From contig NZ_CP061305.1 in the NCBI RefSeq assembly GCF_018687755.1, forward strand, positions 1,177,099 to 1,241,098: 64,000 nucleotides of DNA, written 5' to 3'. Positions 59,757 to 64,000 of this stretch are shown piece by piece. Below the pieces are notes generated by a model. That model ran no database searches, was not told where the DNA came from, and worked only from the letters and a program-made list of their open reading frames with translations. The translations under genes and the position numbers were made by a program. Numbering within the stretch: the stretch's first letter is position 1; the number at the start of each line of letters is the position of its first letter. The DNA comes from Polynucleobacter sp. JS-Mosq-20-D10 (GTDB taxonomy: Bacteria > Pseudomonadota > Gammaproteobacteria > Burkholderiales > Burkholderiaceae).

Positions 59757-61484
59757 ATGGTCAAACTCACCGCCGCCGCCACCACCTCCATTCCACGCAT
59801 TATTATTTTTGCGCTGACCTTGGTCTATGGTTTTGCCGGACTCTTTGCGCGTGACCCCTGGAAGAACGAGGATGCCATTGGATTTGGTGGCATGTGGACT
59901 TTGCACAGTGGCAAAGCAATCGACTGGATTGTTCCGCACCTTGAGGGACGTGATGTTTCTCTTGGTACACCCTTTCCCTACTGGCTAGGCGCCACTCTGA
60001 TGGATTTGTTTGGCCCATTCATTGGAGAGGCTAATGCGGCACGTCTTTATGCAGCAGTTTGCTTTTTTGCTTCTGCTCTAGCCATTTGGTATGCGACCTA
60101 CCTATTAGGACGTCGCCCAGAGGTGCAGCCGATGGTACTGGCAGTTGGTGGTCAGCCTGGTCGTAAAAATTACGGCATGACTTTGGCCGATGGTGCGCTA
60201 CTGATTTTCCTAGCCTGCGTTGGCCTTGCACAACGTGCACATGAGACTACGCCGATGATGGCGCAACTCATGGGCATCAGCATTGTCTTGTATGGCACAG
60301 TGCGCGGTTTAGATAAACCCTGGCAAGGCGGTCTCTGGACTGGTCTTGGTATTGCGATCGTTGCACTCTCGAGCAATCTGACGCTCAGCCTCATCATCGT
60401 CAGCTCCACCATCATTGCAGTGATTGCCAGTAATGCGAAGTTACGCTTTCGCTGGACCTTAGCTAGTACGGTCTTAGGACTGATTGGTTTTACAATTTGG
60501 CCGGCACTTTGGTATTTGGGTAATCTCTCTCCTGAGTGGCGTCATATCGCAGAAGAAGGTTGGCGCAATGTACCAGAAATGCGCGCAACACCTTCTGTTG
60601 AATCCCTAGGATTTTTGAGCGTTAACTTCTGGGCTTACGCTTGGCCAGTTTGGCCATTGGCTATCATCTCCCTCGCACATTGGGGTCGAGTAAAGGAGGC
60701 GGGGCAATGGCGCGCTCCTCATCTGTGCATTCCGCTGAGTTTGTTTATTGGTTGCTTGATTTATGTTCTGTTCCGCCTAGAGGCAAACGAACATGACCTC
60801 ATTGTTTTGATTCCAAGTTTATCGATCATTGCTGCATTTAGTTTACCGATTCTTAAACGTGGTCTGATCAGCTTTATTGATTGGTTTGCCATGTTTAGCT
60901 TCACCATGATTGCTTTGGCCATTTGGATTATTTGGCTTGCTAAGGTGACCGGCTTCCCAGAATCAACCGCTACAAATTTAGCAAGACTATTACCTGGCTT
61001 CCAGGCGCAGTTTGATTACACTGGCTTTCTGGTTGCGCTTCTGATTACCGGCGTCTGGTTAGCGATTGTGCGCTGGAGAACTTCTCGTGCCCCAAAAGAA
61101 ATCTGGCGCTGCCTCATCATTTCTGCCTCGGGCACTACCTTGATGTGGGTTCTCTTGATGACTTTGTGGCTACCAACGATTAATTACGCCAAGACCTATC
61201 GCTATGTTTCTGATCGTCTAGAAACGATTATTGCCAATACGCCAGGATGCATTGACACCACCAATCTAGGTCCAGCTCAATTGGCCTCATTTAGCTATTT
61301 CACAAAACTTGCTTTGCGTGATGATTCCAACTGCAATCTGATGTTGACTCACAGCTCTTTAGAGGCAAAGGCATACGCCAGTCTCAATAAAAAGAAAATT
61401 GAATTACTCTGGGAAGATCGCCGTGCGTCTGATCGTGATGAGCGTCTGCGCCTCTATCAAATTACCCCTGCAGGTAAAGAATAA
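59757..61484 (+). CDS. ArnT-like (GT39/GT83) membrane glycosyltransferase
   Basis: A 575-residue integral membrane protein with about twelve spans. The N-terminal loop RDPWKNEDAIGFGGMW carries the acidic pair (ED) typical of lipid-sugar-dependent C-type glycosyltransferases, followed by a short periplasmic loop ending TPFPYWLGA. The extracytoplasmic C-terminal part (about 480-575) is soluble. ATG 59757 has no visible Shine-Dalgarno and lies 15 bases after the terminator. Donor and acceptor unknown; lipid A or glycoprotein modification is possible. Confidence 0.8.
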   Translation: MVKLTAAATTSIPRIIIFALTLVYGFAGLFARDPWKNEDAIGFGGMWTLHSGKAIDWIVPHLEGRDVSLGTPFPYWLGATLMDLFGPFIGEANAARLYAAVCFFASALAIWYATYLLGRRPEVQPMVLAVGGQPGRKNYGMTLADGALLIFLACVGLAQRAHETTPMMAQLMGISIVLYGTVRGLDKPWQGGLWTGLGIAIVALSSNLTLSLIIVSSTIIAVIASNAKLRFRWTLASTVLGLIGFTIWPALWYLGNLSPEWRHIAEEGWRNVPEMRATPSVESLGFLSVNFWAYAWPVWPLAIISLAHWGRVKEAGQWRAPHLCIPLSLFIGCLIYVLFRLEANEHDLIVLIPSLSIIAAFSLPILKRGLISFIDWFAMFSFTMIALAIWIIWLAKVTGFPESTATNLARLLPGFQAQFDYTGFLVALLITGVWLAIVRWRTSRAPKEIWRCLIISASGTTLMWVLLMTLWLPTINYAKTYRYVSDRLETIIANTPGCIDTTNLGPAQLASFSYFTKLALRDDSNCNLMLTHSSLEAKAYASLNKKKIELLWEDRRASDRDERLRLYQITPAGKE

Positions 61485-61487
61485 AAC

Positions 61488-62879
61488 GTGCTGCACTTTA
61501 AATTATCGCGTTTGCGCGAGGATATCCCCTCCCTTCTAAAACTTGCGGGCCCACTACTGATTGGTCAGCTAGCAGTCATTACCTTTGGCGTTTTAGATAC
61601 GGCTATGACTGCGCGCTATTCTGCCGATGACTTAGCTGCTCTGGCGATGGCTTCAGCTATCTTTATTAGTATTTATGTTGGTCTCACCGGCGTGATCTCT
61701 GCCCTCGCCCCAATTGCCGGACAACTCTTTGGCGCTAAGCGTTTTGGTGAGATTGGTGAAGAAGTGCGTCAAGCCACCTGGCTCGCTCTTGGACTCACCC
61801 TATTGGGTACTGCAATCTTGCTCAATGCAAATCACTTACTGCAAATCTCTCAGGTAACTCCAGATATTGAAGGTAAAGCCAAGCTGTATCTCCATATCCT
61901 GGCAATTGGTTTACCTGCCAGTATGGCAATGCGCGTGCTCATGGCGCTGCACAATGCCGTTTCAAGACCAACAGTCATTACCGTAGTGCAACTGATTGGT
62001 TTGGGATTAAAACTACCACTCAATCTCTTATTTATTTATGGAGGCTTTGGTATTGAAGGTATGGGTGGACCAGGTTGCGCAGTAGCCACTGTCATCATCA
62101 ATTGGTTCTGGCTCATCATCACGCTTGGTTTCGTGCTCTTTGATAGCTTCTACAAGCCATTCAAAATCTTTGCACGCTTTAGTTGGCCCGACTGGCATCG
62201 CATCTGGACCCTTCTGAAATTGGGCGCGCCAATTGGCTTTAGTTATTTAATTGAAGTGACCTCCTTCACCTTCATGTCACTCTTTATTGCGCGCTTAGGT
62301 ACCACCGCTTTAGCAGGCCATCAAATTGTGGCCAATATGGGGACGGTAATTTACATGGTGCCCCTATCCCTATCGATTGCCACGATGACCCTGGTATCCC
62401 AATCCATTGGTGCAGATAAACAAGAACGTGCAGAAGAAATTGGCTGGTCATCGGTTTTCTTCACCACTACTTTGTGTGTTTTCATCGGTGTGATGGTGTG
62501 GATTTTTAGAGCGAACTTGCTAGACCTTTACGATCCACCGGACGAGGTAAAGGCATTCTCTATTCCACTCTTTTTGTTTATTGCTTTTTACCAACTCTTT
62601 GATGCCTTGCAAGTTACTGCAGCATTTATTCTGCGCGCCTATCGAATTGCCCTCTGGCCTATGCTGATTTATGCAGGCTCACTTTGGGGCGTAGGCTTAG
62701 GTGGCGGATATTTGATGGGCTTTAATGTATTTGGCAATACCCCGGAGTTTTTGCAGGGTGCTAATGGCTTTTGGGCTGGCAATAGTATGAGCTTAGGATT
62801 GGCTGCACTACTCTTGCTCTACCTCTTTAGAAGAACGGCAGCACGCTTTGAGAAAACGCATCCGCCGGTTCAGGTTTAA
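61488..62879 (+). CDS. MATE family efflux transporter
   Basis: A 463-residue cation-coupled multidrug exporter of the NorM-like branch, with twelve membrane helices in two six-helix halves. Typical blocks: LAGPLLIGQLAVITFGVLDTAM in TM1 and GAPIGFSYLIEVTSFTFMSLFIARLGTTALAGHQI in TM7. GTG 61488 starts three bases after the glycosyltransferase stop, with AGGTAAAGAA upstream, so the two are co-transcribed. Confidence 0.93.
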   Translation: MLHFKLSRLREDIPSLLKLAGPLLIGQLAVITFGVLDTAMTARYSADDLAALAMASAIFISIYVGLTGVISALAPIAGQLFGAKRFGEIGEEVRQATWLALGLTLLGTAILLNANHLLQISQVTPDIEGKAKLYLHILAIGLPASMAMRVLMALHNAVSRPTVITVVQLIGLGLKLPLNLLFIYGGFGIEGMGGPGCAVATVIINWFWLIITLGFVLFDSFYKPFKIFARFSWPDWHRIWTLLKLGAPIGFSYLIEVTSFTFMSLFIARLGTTALAGHQIVANMGTVIYMVPLSLSIATMTLVSQSIGADKQERAEEIGWSSVFFTTTLCVFIGVMVWIFRANLLDLYDPPDEVKAFSIPLFLFIAFYQLFDALQVTAAFILRAYRIALWPMLIYAGSLWGVGLGGGYLMGFNVFGNTPEFLQGANGFWAGNSMSLGLAALLLLYLFRRTAARFEKTHPPVQV

Positions 62880-62880
62880 T

Positions 62881-62902
62881 TTCAGTAAATTGTTTTACTG
62901 AA
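62881..62902. terminator. Hairpin between convergent genes
   Basis: TTCAGTAAA and TTTACTGAA form a perfect nine-base stem with a TTGT loop. It starts two bases after the MATE stop and overlaps the stop codon of the minus-strand lipoprotein gene. T tracts are weak on both strands. Confidence 0.45.
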
Positions 62903-63380
62903 TAGGTTTAAATCCACTACTTGGAGGTCTGTAGTTAGGGCTACCTCCCTGGGATGGATAACTTGGCACCTGATTACCTTTCGAGTACATGCACTGCTGA
63001 TAAGCAATATTGTATTGAGCCTGTGCTTGATTTTGTTTGCCCGAGGAATTCATAGCGCCCATGGCTGCGCCGCCGAGCAAGCCAACGCCAGCACCAGTGC
63101 CAATGTTCTGACTACTACCCCCCTGAATCACCGCACCCGCTGCCGCACCGATAGCAGCGCCGATAGCAGCACTAGTTGCACCTTCTTTTAAGGCGGCATT
63201 ACTAGTATCTTTAATCGCATTTGCAGCAAACTCACGACACTGCTGATCTTCCTGCTGAAATACTTCAAAAGGTTTACCTTCACGCGGCATGATCGCAATG
63301 GTTGGACCAGTTGGCGCAGAGACACAAGCAACCAAAGAGCTGATGATGACCAAAGTCAGTACGGCACGTTTCATATTCAT
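62895..63380 (-). CDS. Glycine-zipper lipoprotein
   Basis: A 161-residue envelope protein with a signal peptide and lipobox SLVAC (Cys 19), then a helical segment with glycine-zipper repeats (GAAIGAAAGAVIQGG, GTGAGVGLLGGAAMGAM) that can insert in membranes, and a Gln/Tyr/Pro-rich tail. Related to YMGG/Glycine-zipper proteins seen in many proteobacteria; function not assigned. Confidence 0.8.
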   Translation of the reverse strand: MNMKRAVLTLVIISSLVACVSAPTGPTIAIMPREGKPFEVFQQEDQQCREFAANAIKDTSNAALKEGATSAAIGAAIGAAAGAVIQGGSSQNIGTGAGVGLLGGAAMGAMNSSGKQNQAQAQYNIAYQQCMYSKGNQVPSYPSQGGSPNYRPPSSGFKPIQ

Positions 63381-63401
63381 TCCCTAAATTGAGTCAATTA
63401 C

Positions 63402-63893
63402 TTAATTTTGTCTATGCTGGCTGGTGGGTGCGTTACCAGAAGGTGGCATCGCCGGCTGAGTCTGCCAACCCGATGCACAACTTTGCACGTATGGGAAATA
63501 TTGCCCGCTCGCTTCACAGTAATACCAAACTGGAGCTTGGGGTTGGGAAGCTAACACCATAGGCTGTTGCGGAGCCGAATAACTCACCACTGGTGGCGCT
63601 GCGTAAACCACGGGTGGCGCATAGTAGCCAGCAGCATAAGGGTAGCCATAGCCGGGACCGTAATATCCACCACGCCAGCCTGGGCCCCATCCGCCGCCAT
63701 AACCTGGCCCATATGCTGCCGGACGCCAACCGCCACCATGGCCGCCGCCGTAACCTCCCCCAACGGAGACCGCCCAACCGACATTGCCCGCCTGAGCCGG
63801 CGCTGATGCAAGCACCAGTAATCCTGTTGCCGTGAAGAGCGCTAGCATCACTTTAGAGATGCTGAATGGGTATTGCAGTTGAGCTGTATTCAT
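63402..63893 (-). CDS. Secreted Gly/Tyr-rich protein
   Basis: From ATG 63893 (AGGGG upstream) the product has 163 residues with a signal peptide ending PAQAG, a Gly/Tyr/Pro-rich middle (repeats of GGGYGGGHGGGW, GPGYGGGWGPGW) and a C-terminal WYYCEASGQYFPYVQSCASGWQ motif that recurs in many proteobacterial envelope proteins; its two cysteines may pair. Function unknown. Upstream to the window end I see no other gene. Confidence 0.75.
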   Translation of the reverse strand: MNTAQLQYPFSISKVMLALFTATGLLVLASAPAQAGNVGWAVSVGGGYGGGHGGGWRPAAYGPGYGGGWGPGWRGGYYGPGYGYPYAAGYYAPPVVYAAPPVVSYSAPQQPMVLASQPQAPVWYYCEASGQYFPYVQSCASGWQTQPAMPPSGNAPTSQHRQN

Positions 63894-64000
63894 AGTAGAC
63901 CCCTTTAAATGGTCGCCTCCTACTACCTTTAACGCTTCACCTAAATCTAGGCTGACAGGAATAAGGCTTTTATTAAGATATTTATTACTTTGCCGCATTG

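Overview
The window looks like a chromosome segment from a Burkholderiaceae bacterium, most likely Polynucleobacter or a close relative (inference). It has moderate GC content and dense, mostly minus-strand housekeeping operons in beta-proteobacterial order. It also carries HisZ, tripartite-transporter (Bug) binding proteins and several small unnamed proteins. I saw no insertion sequence, prophage, CRISPR array or rRNA.

Layout. 1-1585: 5' part of rnr, divergent from a tRNA-Leu(CAG). 1745-5110: a compact minus-strand set (MFS transporter, dienelactone hydrolase, unknown protein, class II aldolase, 4-OT-like tautomerase) that reads like a small catabolic operon. 5298-6054: a 51-residue protein gene with its own palindrome and terminator, then a cysteine-peptidase-like protein. 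6145-22629: malate synthase G, then the conserved block ndk, rlmN, ispG, hisS, yfgM, bamB, der, hfq, hflX, hflK, hflC, hisZ, purA (listed in transcription order, all minus). It joins nucleotide and isoprenoid metabolism, two aaRS-fold proteins, outer-membrane assembly, ribosome GTPases, Hfq and the FtsH regulators HflKC. 22925-28198: a Bax-inhibitor-1 protein, then surE, pcm, nlpD, a PolB-like exonuclease and rlmD, with no rpoS after nlpD. 28224-35703: a CzcCBA-type metal efflux system (permease, adaptor, TolC-like channel) and an OprB-like porin. 35919-38698: dnaX, ybaB, recR and the 4.5S SRP RNA.

38763-45552 is the accessory, least understood part: a bactofilin, several unknown proteins, a MESH1-type (p)ppGpp hydrolase, small membrane peptides, two DnaQ/YqhA-type genes, and a two-gene unit. 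That unit encodes a predicted potassium channel with two complete tandem voltage-sensor domains but one pore, plus a single-span partner protein. 45713-47530: a LexA-box-controlled umuDC operon. 47696-49710: tartrate-dehydrogenase-like enzyme and a Bug binding protein. 49806-57241: a TPR/glycine-rich membrane protein and the addAB recombination nuclease. 57371-62879 (plus strand): trxA, rho with a long C-rich leader, ribosomal protein L31 type B, an ArnT-like glycosyltransferase and a MATE exporter. 62895-63893: two glycine-rich envelope proteins on the minus strand.

The most unusual object is the VSD-VSD-pore channel at 41522-43177, whose two sensor domains repeat with a 150-residue period. 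All calls come from reading sequence and motifs only; no database search was possible.
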